DNA from: UMGS1851 sp900555605
GTDB lineage: Bacteria; Bacillota; Clostridia; UBA1212; UBA1255
Direction: 5' to 3'
DNA: 21,631 nucleotides
NCBI GenBank assembly: GCA_902472555.1
Contig: CABROF010000035.1
Location: forward strand, 1 to 21,631
Every line of letters begins with the position of its first letter. The first letter of the stretch is position 1. Position numbers and translations under genes: made by a program. Positions 13,042 to 20,784 of this stretch are shown in pieces. A model generated the notes under the pieces. The model was not told the DNA's origin. It made no database searches and saw only the letters and a program-made list of their open reading frames with translations.

Positions 13042-14376
13042 ATGGTACAGGATATGACAGAAGGCTCCGTGAGCCGGATCTTACTGAAATTTTCGATTCC
13101 TATGCTGATCAGCGCTGTTTTCCAGCAGCTTTATAATATGGCGGACAGTGTGATTGCGGGGCATTTTGCAGGCCGGCGTGCACTGGCGGCAGTGGGCGCT
13201 TCCTATCCGGTTACCATGATCTTTATGGCGGTGGCAGCGGGTCTGAGCATTGGCTGCACGGTCGTAATCTCCCGCTATTTCGGCGCAGGAGACCACGAAA
13301 ATATGAAATCCGCCGTTTTTACCTCCATCCTTTCTGCTTTGGCCATCGGTGCAGTCTTCACCGCAGCCGGTCTGCCGTGCAGCCGGCCGGTTATTGAGCT
13401 GCTGAAGACAGATCCGGTCATTATTTCAGATTCGGCATTATATCTGAATATATATATTTTAGGTCTGCTTTTTCTTTTTCTGTATAATATCTGCAATGGA
13501 ATTTTTATTGCGCTGGGTGATTCCCGCACACCCCTCATATTTTTGATTGTTTCCTCTGTTGCAAATATTTTTGTGGATCTGCTGTTTGTAGCTGTTTTTA
13601 AAATGGGCGTCGCCGGCGTGGCATGGGCGACCTTTCTTTGTCAAAGCATCTGCTCCGTATCCGCGCTGTTTTTTCTGCTCAGACGCCTTGCAGGAATCCG
13701 GACAGAAAGGCCGTATCGGAAATTTTCTCTGCTTATGCTGAAAAATATCGGCGTTATGGCAGTGCCGAGTATTTTACAGCAGAGTTTTATTTCTGTGGGA
13801 AATCTCTGTGTACAGGGCCTTGTGAACAGCTATGGCGTGGATGCCACCGCAGGATACTCTGCGGCGGTTAAGCTGAACACCTTCGCAGTAACCGGTTTTA
13901 CCACCATGGGCAACAGCATTTCGGCATTTACCGCACAGAATATGGGGGCTGGCAGACCGGAGCGCATCCGGTCCGGATACCGTATCGGTCTGCTGATTAT
14001 CATTGCTGCGGTGATTCCGTTTACAATCCTTTATTTTTTCTTTGCCCCCGAAATGGTTCGGCTTTTCATGGACCCGCGGGATGCGGAGAATTTCAAAGCC
14101 ATTGCTGTGGGAGTCGATTTTTTGAAAATCGTTTCGCCCTTTTTTGCCGTCATTTCACTGAAGCTGGTGGCAGACGGCGTGCTGCGGGGCGCCGGCGCGA
14201 TGCGGTATTTTATGATTGCAACCTTTTCAGACCTGGTAATCCGTGTTGTTCTTTCCTTTGTTCTGCACATTCCGTACGGGACGCGGGGCATTTGGATGTC
14301 CTGGCCGGTAGGCTGGGTGCTGGGCTCTGCCCTGTCCTGCTGGTTTTATTTCCGGGGAAAGTGGAAAATGTATTGA
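13042..14376 (+). CDS. MATE family multidrug/metabolite exporter
   Basis: A 444-residue polytopic membrane protein of the MATE (multidrug and toxic compound extrusion) family, typically cation-coupled antiport. The N-terminus MTEGSVSRILLKFSIPMLI, then FQQLYNMADSVIAGHF and ALAAVGASYPV, are classic MATE signatures. The same pattern recurs in the second half (VPSILQQSFISVGNLCVQGLV, then AFTAQNMGAG). About twelve helices and normal length indicate an intact transporter. No strong ribosome site precedes the ATG at 13042 (AAAGGAAG is about 17 bases away), so translation may be weak or controlled by the leader. The ATG at 13054 is not better. Substrate is unknown; relatives export drugs, dyes or small metabolites. 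It diverges from the DeoR operon. Confidence 0.93.
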   Translation: MVQDMTEGSVSRILLKFSIPMLISAVFQQLYNMADSVIAGHFAGRRALAAVGASYPVTMIFMAVAAGLSIGCTVVISRYFGAGDHENMKSAVFTSILSALAIGAVFTAAGLPCSRPVIELLKTDPVIISDSALYLNIYILGLLFLFLYNICNGIFIALGDSRTPLIFLIVSSVANIFVDLLFVAVFKMGVAGVAWATFLCQSICSVSALFFLLRRLAGIRTERPYRKFSLLMLKNIGVMAVPSILQQSFISVGNLCVQGLVNSYGVDATAGYSAAVKLNTFAVTGFTTMGNSISAFTAQNMGAGRPERIRSGYRIGLLIIIAAVIPFTILYFFFAPEMVRLFMDPRDAENFKAIAVGVDFLKIVSPFFAVISLKLVADGVLRGAGAMRYFMIATFSDLVIRVVLSFVLHIPYGTRGIWMSWPVGWVLGSALSCWFYFRGKWKMY

Positions 14377-14404
14377 TCTGTCGCACAATCAAATAAATTA
14401 TGAC

Positions 14405-14434
14405 CTGGCAATCGTCTGATCCGGAATATATAAT
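14405..14434 (+). promoter_or_regulatory. Possible promoter of the kinase-SIS-SIS operon
   Basis: CTGGCA (14405-14410), 18-base spacer, perfect TATAAT (14429-14434), in the 139-base gap after the MATE gene. No terminator for the MATE gene is visible in this gap, so read-through is also possible. Confidence 0.4.
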
Positions 14435-14515
14435 GCGGACGGCAGGCAGATCATGGGCCGCGGATATCTTTTCACGGCGTGTTTTGCAGGCATGGAAGGA
14501 GGCGTTATCGGGTTC

Positions 14516-15439
14516 ATGTATCTGAGTGCAGACGGCGGCGGAAGCAAAATTGCGATTTTAGCATTTGACCATCAGTGCAATATTATGAGTAGCGGCAGCG
14601 GCGGCGGGATTAATCTGAACTTTGATTCGGAGGAAAATGTACGGCGCCACTATCTGGAAGCGCTTGATGGCTGTCTGTCGGGGCTGTGCGCAAACACGGC
14701 GCCTGTATTTGAGTGTGTCTACTATTCCCTGGTTTCAAAGCCTGAAATATTTTTGGATTGTCTTACGAAAAGACACATCACGGTCCGGAAACTCCGGCCG
14801 CTTGCGGAAGCGTATGCGTATTTGCTGGCGGCGAGCGGAAAACAAAAGGGCTGCGTCGTGCTGGCCGGAACCGGTTCAGGGGCGGCGCTGTGCGACGGAC
14901 CGGAAAAGGTGGTACATATCGGCGGCTTCGGCATACCTGCGGGGGATGACGGCAGCGGCGCCTGGATCGGCATCCGCGGCGTCAATGCGGTAACGAAAAT
15001 GATAGACGGGTGGGGGCCGGACACGCAGCTGATGCAGCGTCTGGCCGCATATCTGCAGATATCTGATATTACAAGAAACGCTCTGCTGAACGGGCTGTAT
15101 CCGGAGGGCAAGGGCATTGCCCGGAATGTTTTTGCCGGGTTTGCAAAAGAAGTGATGGCGGCTGCGGATGAGGGCGATCTGGCAGCGGTTTCTATTGTTG
15201 AAGAAGCGGGGCGGCTGCTGGGGGCGAAGGCCGCCGCAGTCATCCGGCATCACGGAAATCCCGAGGAACAGACAGAAATTTATACCTGCGGCGGGGTCTG
15301 GAAGGGCACGCCTTTACTTTTTCAAAGCTTCCGGGCGTTTATCGCGGGCGCGCTGCCCCATGCGGTATGTCTCCCGGCAAAGCGGGATCCGGTATACGCG
15401 GGGCTCGTGCAGTATCAAATAGAAAAGAGGGTTCGGTAA
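14516..15439 (+). CDS. BadF/BadG-type ATPase, N-acetylglucosamine-kinase-like sugar kinase
   Basis: A 307-residue member of the actin-like ATPase superfamily (BadF/BadG/BcrA/BcrD, GlcNAc kinase branch). It is expected to phosphorylate an amino sugar or other hexose in the cytoplasm. Motifs: phosphate-1 loop SADGGGSK (4-11), phosphate-2 VLAGTGSGAAL, the family block FGIPAGDDGSGAWIGIRGV, and the adenosine motif YTCGGVW. I placed the start at the ATG at 14516, which begins MYLSADGGG as relatives do. A strong AAGGAGG is 13 bases upstream, which is rather far. An in-frame ATG at 14453 would add 21 residues but has only a weak site. The gene is followed after one base by the first SIS gene. The sugar is not determined. 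Confidence 0.88.
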   Translation: MYLSADGGGSKIAILAFDHQCNIMSSGSGGGINLNFDSEENVRRHYLEALDGCLSGLCANTAPVFECVYYSLVSKPEIFLDCLTKRHITVRKLRPLAEAYAYLLAASGKQKGCVVLAGTGSGAALCDGPEKVVHIGGFGIPAGDDGSGAWIGIRGVNAVTKMIDGWGPDTQLMQRLAAYLQISDITRNALLNGLYPEGKGIARNVFAGFAKEVMAAADEGDLAAVSIVEEAGRLLGAKAAAVIRHHGNPEEQTEIYTCGGVWKGTPLLFQSFRAFIAGALPHAVCLPAKRDPVYAGLVQYQIEKRVR

Positions 15440-15440
15440 A

Positions 15441-16181
15441 ATGGGATACGCACAGACGTATTTTCAGATTGTAACGGATATGCTGCGGGAGGTCATTGCC
15501 TCGGAAGCGGATGGAATCCGGAAGGCAGCGGAAAAGATTGCCGAGACGGCTGAACGCGGAGGGAAAATTTATTTTTTCGGTGCGACGCATGCCGGTATTC
15601 TGGCAGAAGAGGCATTTTACCGGAGCGGCGGATTGGTGATCATCAATCCGATTCTTCCGGAAGGACTGACTTGTACGGTACGGCCCATCACGGATACCAG
15701 CGCCCGGGAGCGCGTTGACGGGCTGGGCGCAGAAATTGCAGAAGAAACGGGACTGGGGGCCGGCGATCTGCTGCTAATCCATTCTGTATCTGGAAGGAAC
15801 GCTGTTCCCGTGGATATGGCGGTCTGTGCCAGAAAGAAAGGGGTGTATGTAATTGCGATTACTTCACTGGTGTATTCGAGGGCATCCGCGCCCAGAGCAA
15901 AATGTGGACTGCGCTTGTACGAGGCCGCGGATCTTGTGATCGACAATCACGGCGTCTTTGGGGATGCAGCAGTAGAGATCCGGGGATTTGCAGGAAAAGC
16001 CGCGCCTACGTCTACTGTGACAGGGGCTGCCATTGTAAACGGAATCTGCGCCGAGGTCTGCGGCATTTTTGCCGATGGCGGAATGGAGCCGCCTGTATTC
16101 TCAAGCGCTAATATGGACGGCGGGGATGCCCGGAACCGGGAGCTGCTGACGCGATACCGGGATCGGATTACCTATATGTAA
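15441..16181 (+). CDS. SIS domain protein, UPF0309-like (putative sugar-phosphate isomerase), copy 1
   Basis: A 246-residue protein with one SIS (phosphosugar-binding) domain, similar to the UPF0309 family and distantly to GmhA/AgaS isomerases. Visible blocks: IYFFGATHAGILAEEAFYRSGGL (about 43-65; relatives usually have FGTGHS here), LLLIHSVSGRNAVPVDMA (phosphosugar loop), VIAITSLVYSRA, YEAADLVIDNHGVFGDA, and APTSTVTGAAIVNGI. There is no signal peptide. AGAGGG lies 9 bases before the ATG, which starts one base after the kinase stop, so the two are co-translated. Expected role: isomerisation or deamination of the phosphorylated sugar from the kinase. The altered GATHAG loop may change specificity. 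Confidence 0.87.
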   Translation: MGYAQTYFQIVTDMLREVIASEADGIRKAAEKIAETAERGGKIYFFGATHAGILAEEAFYRSGGLVIINPILPEGLTCTVRPITDTSARERVDGLGAEIAEETGLGAGDLLLIHSVSGRNAVPVDMAVCARKKGVYVIAITSLVYSRASAPRAKCGLRLYEAADLVIDNHGVFGDAAVEIRGFAGKAAPTSTVTGAAIVNGICAEVCGIFADGGMEPPVFSSANMDGGDARNRELLTRYRDRITYM

Positions 16182-16240
16182 AATTACTGATGTTAAAATG
16201 ACGGAACCGGAAGCACCGGTAAATACGGGAGGGAAATAGA

Positions 16241-16966
16241 ATGCTGAAAGAGAGATTGTTTGCGGCAATCGAACAGGTGTATGAAAAAATCAGAAATACG
16301 CAGAGCGGCAATATTGAGGCTGCTGCCGAAGTGATGGCATCGTCTGTGAAAAACGGCGGATGCATTCATTTGTTTGACACGGGACACATCATTGATTCCG
16401 AGATGTTCAACAGAGCCGGCGGATTGGTGCTTATGCGCCGCTTCCGCTACGGGCTGACGCTGGAAAGCAGCATGAGAAAGCGTGAGATCCAAAATGAACA
16501 TGCCTTAGAAGGCTTGGCGGCAATTGCGCTACGGCAGGCCGGCGTACAGGCGGGAGATGTTATGGTAATCGGATCGGTATCCGGAAAAACCATCAATGTC
16601 ATTGATCTGGCGCTGGCATGCAGAGAGATCGGGGTAAAGGTAATCGGCGTCACATCCGTAACGTATTCCGAACAGCTGCCGCCTGTGCACAGCTGCGGCA
16701 AGAAGCTCTATGAATTGGCAGACGTGGTACTGGATAACTGCGCGCCGTTCGGGGATGCCCTGCTTCAGGTGGAAGGGGTTGAGGCGCCCTGCTTCCCGGC
16801 CTCCGGTCTCGCGGCTGCTTATCTGATGTGGGCGGTCAACGCAGCGCTCACAGAACGGCTGCTGCAGGCCGGTATTACGCCCAGCGTGCTTAAAAGCGTC
16901 AATTACCCGCCGAATGTGGAATTCAACAATCAATTATATCAGCGTTATGACGAGACTGGATACTAA
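16241..16966 (+). CDS. SIS domain protein, UPF0309-like, copy 2
   Basis: A 241-residue second SIS protein of the same family, only distantly similar to copy 1. Blocks: IHLFDTGHIIDSEMFNRAGGLVLM (relatives: FGTGHS), MVIGSVSGKTINVIDLALA, VIGVTSVTYS, then HSCGKKLYELADVVLDNCAPFGDAL, which is closer to the family standard than copy 1. The start has GGGAGGG 7 bases upstream. The 59-base gap after copy 1 contains a small ACCGG/CCGGT inverted repeat but no clear promoter. SIS proteins usually act as dimers or tetramers, so the two copies may form a mixed complex or act on successive intermediates; neither is shown by the sequence. Confidence 0.87.
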   Translation: MLKERLFAAIEQVYEKIRNTQSGNIEAAAEVMASSVKNGGCIHLFDTGHIIDSEMFNRAGGLVLMRRFRYGLTLESSMRKREIQNEHALEGLAAIALRQAGVQAGDVMVIGSVSGKTINVIDLALACREIGVKVIGVTSVTYSEQLPPVHSCGKKLYELADVVLDNCAPFGDALLQVEGVEAPCFPASGLAAAYLMWAVNAALTERLLQAGITPSVLKSVNYPPNVEFNNQLYQRYDETGY

Positions 16967-16985
16967 TCGAAATTTTTGATATACT
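16957..16985 (+). promoter_or_regulatory. Possible promoter of the AraC regulator
   Basis: TGGATA (16957-16962, four of six), 17-base spacer, TATACT (16980-16985, five of six). The -35 box lies in the last codons of the second SIS gene. Confidence 0.4.
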
Positions 16986-17025
16986 ATCAGCCAAATCCCG
17001 ATGCTTCGAATGGGGGCTTTGCGAT

Positions 17026-18123
17026 ATGCACTATAACCGCAGTGATTTGGTTGATTTTTTTATGCCCTATACACCCAGCGAAACTGTGTATAAAAGATAT
17101 TTTGAACTGAAGCATAATCCCGGACAGCTGGAAGCGTATCGCGCTTCCCTGTCCGGTGAACTGCAGGAGCTCTTAAACTCATTAATCTACCAGGATCAGC
17201 TGATCTCCTGCGACATGGATGAGAATTATCCCTATTTTATTGATACAAATCAGAATCTGCGGGTGGAAAAGCATGAACGGTATTCTATCGACACACAGCA
17301 TCATCATGCTTTTTTTGAGTTGATTTATGTATTAAAGGGCCAATGCAGAAATACGATCAAAGACAGATCCATTTGGATGCAGGAAGACGATATTTGCCTG
17401 ATCTCTCCCGGTGCGGTACACGCCATGCGCGTTTTTGACGACAGCATCATTATCAACATTTTAATCCGTAAATCCGTCTTTAAAGAGACCTTTTTCAAAA
17501 TACCTGCCAACGATAATGTACTTTCAGAATATTTTTCGGAGATTTTTTATACGAAAAATGCCAATCATTATTTAATCTTTCACACACAGGGAGATGATCT
17601 GCTTCATAATGTGCTGGAGTCGCTGATCTGGGAGGAATACAGAAACCGCTTTGACAAATACAGCGATGAGATCAAAGAAGGACTGCTGTCGGCGATCTTC
17701 AGCTATCTGATCCGCAATCATTCGAGAGAGATGGAAGCGTCGAAGGCCTTGTATTCTGAAAATCCGCGTATTATGGAGGTCCTGCAGTATCTGCGGGAAA
17801 ACTACCGCACAGCGACGCTGAAAAGCACCGCAGCCTATTTTTACTATACGCAGCAGCATTTAAGCCGGTTGGTCCGTACGGAGACAGGCCTTCGTTTTAT
17901 GGAGATTCTGACGGATATCCGTATGCAGAAGGCCTGTGATCTTTTAAAAAATACGACGCTGAGGGTGCTTGAGGTCAGCTCTGCGGTAGGGTATGAGAAC
18001 ACGGAGCATTTTTATCGGGCCTTTCGGCGGAAAACAGGACTTACTCCCAGGGAATACAGAAAACAGAACGGAAGGCCGGCTGTTGTCGGCGCCGTCAGAG
18101 AGAATCCGGGAGAGGGATGTTAA
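17026..18123 (+). CDS. AraC family transcriptional regulator with cupin sensor domain
   Basis: A 365-residue regulator. After an N-terminal ~80-residue helical extension, residues about 85-170 form a cupin-like sensor (YSIDTQHHHAFFELIYVLKGQ, DDICLISPGAVHAM). Residues about 250-350 carry the double helix-turn-helix of the AraC/XylS family (RIMEVLQYLRENY, YYTQQHLSRLVRTETG, VLEVSSAVGYENTEHFYRAFRRKTGLTPREYR). It most likely activates the neighbouring sugar genes when a carbohydrate binds. The start at 17026 has only a G-rich GGGGG 9 bases upstream. It sits between the kinase-SIS operon and the GH99-like gene, so both are plausible targets. Confidence 0.94.
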   Translation: MHYNRSDLVDFFMPYTPSETVYKRYFELKHNPGQLEAYRASLSGELQELLNSLIYQDQLISCDMDENYPYFIDTNQNLRVEKHERYSIDTQHHHAFFELIYVLKGQCRNTIKDRSIWMQEDDICLISPGAVHAMRVFDDSIIINILIRKSVFKETFFKIPANDNVLSEYFSEIFYTKNANHYLIFHTQGDDLLHNVLESLIWEEYRNRFDKYSDEIKEGLLSAIFSYLIRNHSREMEASKALYSENPRIMEVLQYLRENYRTATLKSTAAYFYYTQQHLSRLVRTETGLRFMEILTDIRMQKACDLLKNTTLRVLEVSSAVGYENTEHFYRAFRRKTGLTPREYRKQNGRPAVVGAVRENPGEGC

Positions 18124-18168
18124 AAAATATCATCTTTTTAGACTGTTTTAGCTGGTGTTTTTCGTTTG

Positions 18169-18197
18169 TTGAAATGATATGATAGCTTCATTATACA
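18169..18197 (+). promoter_or_regulatory. Promoter of the GH99-like gene
   Basis: TTGAAA (18169-18174, five of six), 17-base spacer, TATACA (18192-18197, four of six). The predicted leader is short, ending in AAAGGAG 7 bases before the ATG at 18222. The upstream 18124-18168 is AT-rich with T-runs but no hairpin. Confidence 0.5.
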
Positions 18198-18221
18198 TCC
18201 TCAGAAGAAAGGAGTTTTATA

Positions 18222-20678
18222 ATGAAGTGGGCGGTATTTCTCATTGCGGCTGCATGCGGGGCAACAGCGCTTCTCATGTGCTTCATTCTGCTCGACGCGA
18301 AAAAACGTCAGCTTTTATTAAAGCTGACCGTTGCGGCTGCGGTGGTTTTTGTGGGATGGGGTGCGGTGATGGCGCTTCATCAGGTTCGGCGGCCGGCACA
18401 AGCGCCTAAGCAGACAGGGAAACCGCATGATTCGGAACCGCAGATTTCCTTTGCTGTGCCGGAGGGACAAGTCCTGACTGCAGAGGGCAACTCCCCTCAA
18501 ATCCGCATACCAACGTATAATGAGACTGGCGTTGATGCGCTGGACAGGCGACTTCCTGCGTATGAGGAGGCCGGCGCGCCGAAAATCAATAAGTATGTCG
18601 GCGTATTTTATTTGCTTTGGACGGCTGATATCAAAACTGCTTATGATAACACAAAACTGATTGCACAGAATCCAGCGGATCCCCGTTACGGGGCATATGG
18701 CTCCTTTCATTGGTGGTCGGAGCCGGAAACCGGATATCACCGGGCGGACGATGTCTGGCAGATCAAACGGGATCTGTATTATCTTTCTGCCGCAGGCGTG
18801 GATTTCGTGTATATGGATTTTACCAACGGATATATTTATGAAGAAACCTTCCGCCTCTTTTTAGACACCAGCCTGGAGCTGCGGGCGCAGGGGATTATGA
18901 CGCCTTATGTAGTTCCGTGGGCAATCGGAACCAACCAGCCGGGACAAGAGGATATAGGGGCGCTGTATCGTATCTTTTATACGGACGAAAAATACAGCGA
19001 TCTTTGGTTTTATTGGGAGGGTAAGCCTCTGGCTATGCTCAAGCCGGAGCTGGATGTGCTTGCGGATCCGGCATTTACAGCGTATTTTACCTTCCGCGTG
19101 GCCTGGACGCCGGACGTGACATATCCGGGCCAGCCGGAGAACCGCTGGCGCTGGGCAGATAACGATATCGTCAATTACGGTTACGCCTACGGATGGGATG
19201 AAGATCCGGAGAAGGCGGAATTTGCCGGCATCGGAGCCGCGGGATTTGCGGATCCGGGACAGGGCAGAAGCGGAAATTTTTCCGGGAAGGAATATCTGAA
19301 TCAGTTTATCGAAACGGATTATACCGGAGAGGGATTGGCCTTTCTGCAGGCTTTTGAAGAAGTTATGGAGAAAAATCCGGAGACAGAGGTTCTGACAATC
19401 TCCCGCTGGAATGAATGGGTCGCACAATATTTAAAAGTTCACGAATATGGCTTTGTCGATCAGTATAACCGAGAGTTCAGCCGTGACTTTGAGCCGACCA
19501 AATATGGCAGTACGGATAATTACTATTATCTGATGTGTTCTGTGGTCCGCCGCTTTAAAGGCATCAGCCGGCCTGATGCCGTCAGCGCTGCAAAAACCAT
19601 ATCCGTTGACGGCAGCTTTGCGCAATGGCAGGATGTCGCACCTGTATTCTACGATTATACCGGTGATACGTCGGAACGAAACCATCCGGATACCAGCGGC
19701 AGGATTACATATGTTAATACTACGGGCCGCAACGACATTACGGAAAGCCGTTTTGCGTATGACAGCGCTTATGTATATTTCTATGCAAAGACTGCGGCGC
19801 CCCTGAGCGCGTATACGGATCAGAATTGGATGCTTCTGTTTATTGACGCAGACTGCGATCCTGCTACAGGATGGGAGGGTTATGATTACCTCATTAATTA
19901 TTGTGTGATCGACGAAAGCCGCACCGTGGTCTGCAGATATCAAAACGGCCTGTGGCAGGAAATTGCCCTGACGGAATACCGCACAGCAGGAAATGAACTG
20001 CAGATACGGGTCCCGCGTTCCGTACTGGGGCTTACGCAGGAGACGATTGAGATTGGTTTCCACTGGCTGGACAATGTCACGAATCTTTACAGCCTGTACG
20101 ATTGGTTTACTACCGGAGAAAGCGCACCGGAACGCAGGAATTACTACTTTGTGAAAGCTTCCTGCCGCTACACGCCGGAACAGGAATCCGTACTGCCCGC
20201 CAGAAGCGATACGCCGGTTCTGTATATGAAACCGGCGGAGGTAGCTGCAGAGACGCTGCAGAGCGGACTTGCAGTCCAAAAGTACGATCTCGCAGAAGGA
20301 TATAACAGGCAGCCGGAGATATATCTGCTGATCGGCCGTTCCTCCGACCGTTTTCGGACGGATCGGATTGCCGCGGATATCAGCAACCGGACGCAGGGCT
20401 TCGCGCTGCATTTTACAGGCTGGATTTATGTGGAGACGGACGGATATTATACATTTACCCTGCGCTCTGACGACGGCTCCGTACTTTCCGTAGACGAACG
20501 AACGGTGGTAGAGAATACAGGCGTACATACGGTGCAGGAGGCCTCCGGGACAATCGGACTGTGTGCCGGATATCACGCCGTTTCTCTGGAGTACTTTGAC
20601 TGCGGAAATGGAGATGCACAGCTTTCTCTGAATGTTCAGGGCGGAGAATATGCATTTTATTGTCCGAAGGAGGTATAG
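18222..20678 (+). CDS. Membrane-anchored multi-domain protein: GH99/GH71-like barrel, CBM9/DOMON-like and PA14 modules
   Basis: An 818-residue cell-surface protein. Two N-terminal hydrophobic helices (about 2-23 and 32-52) surround a basic loop, so both ends should face outward. Residues about 115-450 look like a GH99/GH71-type barrel: YVGVFYLLW, FHWWSEPETGYHRADDVW, AGVDFVYMDFTNG, DLWFYWEGKPLAM, a WNEW motif (ISRWNEWVAQYL), and the closing VDQYNREFSRDFEPTKYG. Residues about 455-640 resemble a CBM9/DOMON-type sugar-binding fold (SVDGSFAQWQDV, TGRNDI, WMLLFIDADCD, GWEGYDYLINY). Residues about 680-815 form a PA14 domain (GWIYVETDGYYTFTLRSDDG). AAAGGAG is 7 bases upstream. Likely role: binding and possibly cleaving an external glycan. 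Catalytic residues and substrate cannot be assigned from the sequence. Confidence 0.85.
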   Translation: MKWAVFLIAAACGATALLMCFILLDAKKRQLLLKLTVAAAVVFVGWGAVMALHQVRRPAQAPKQTGKPHDSEPQISFAVPEGQVLTAEGNSPQIRIPTYNETGVDALDRRLPAYEEAGAPKINKYVGVFYLLWTADIKTAYDNTKLIAQNPADPRYGAYGSFHWWSEPETGYHRADDVWQIKRDLYYLSAAGVDFVYMDFTNGYIYEETFRLFLDTSLELRAQGIMTPYVVPWAIGTNQPGQEDIGALYRIFYTDEKYSDLWFYWEGKPLAMLKPELDVLADPAFTAYFTFRVAWTPDVTYPGQPENRWRWADNDIVNYGYAYGWDEDPEKAEFAGIGAAGFADPGQGRSGNFSGKEYLNQFIETDYTGEGLAFLQAFEEVMEKNPETEVLTISRWNEWVAQYLKVHEYGFVDQYNREFSRDFEPTKYGSTDNYYYLMCSVVRRFKGISRPDAVSAAKTISVDGSFAQWQDVAPVFYDYTGDTSERNHPDTSGRITYVNTTGRNDITESRFAYDSAYVYFYAKTAAPLSAYTDQNWMLLFIDADCDPATGWEGYDYLINYCVIDESRTVVCRYQNGLWQEIALTEYRTAGNELQIRVPRSVLGLTQETIEIGFHWLDNVTNLYSLYDWFTTGESAPERRNYYFVKASCRYTPEQESVLPARSDTPVLYMKPAEVAAETLQSGLAVQKYDLAEGYNRQPEIYLLIGRSSDRFRTDRIAADISNRTQGFALHFTGWIYVETDGYYTFTLRSDDGSVLSVDERTVVENTGVHTVQEASGTIGLCAGYHAVSLEYFDCGNGDAQLSLNVQGGEYAFYCPKEV

Positions 20679-20714
20679 TCCGGTCTGCCGGAACGCGTAA
20701 AAATTAATTTTTTT
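20679..20714 (+). terminator. Weak candidate terminator after the GH99-like gene
   Basis: A 5-bp stem TCCGG-TCTG-CCGGA (20679-20692) is followed by an AT-rich palindromic run that ends in seven T (20708-20714). The stem is short and 15 bases from the T-run. A second 5-bp stem GGCGC-AGAA-GCGCC (20716-20729) comes next. Termination is likely partial at best. Confidence 0.3.
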
Positions 20715-20745
20715 GGGCGCAGAAGCGCCAGGTTGATTTATTTTG

Positions 20746-20768
20746 ATCCGTGTCGCGGATAGTGACAC
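20746..20768 (+). promoter_or_regulatory. Alternative hairpins just upstream of the last gene
   Basis: ATCCG-TGTCG-CGGAT (20746-20760) and GTGTC-9 bases-GACAC (20750-20768) are two overlapping inverted repeats that cannot form together. They end a few bases before the AAGGAGG ribosome site (20773-20779). They could be an operator or an RNA switch, but the stems are short. Confidence 0.25.
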
Positions 20769-20784
20769 AGAAAAGGAGGCAGCT

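Noticed and set aside
12864..13136. 90-codon plus-strand frame between DeoR and MATE
   Set aside because: It runs into the MATE gene in another frame, lacks a ribosome site, and is composed mainly of R, K and S from GC-rich leader sequence.
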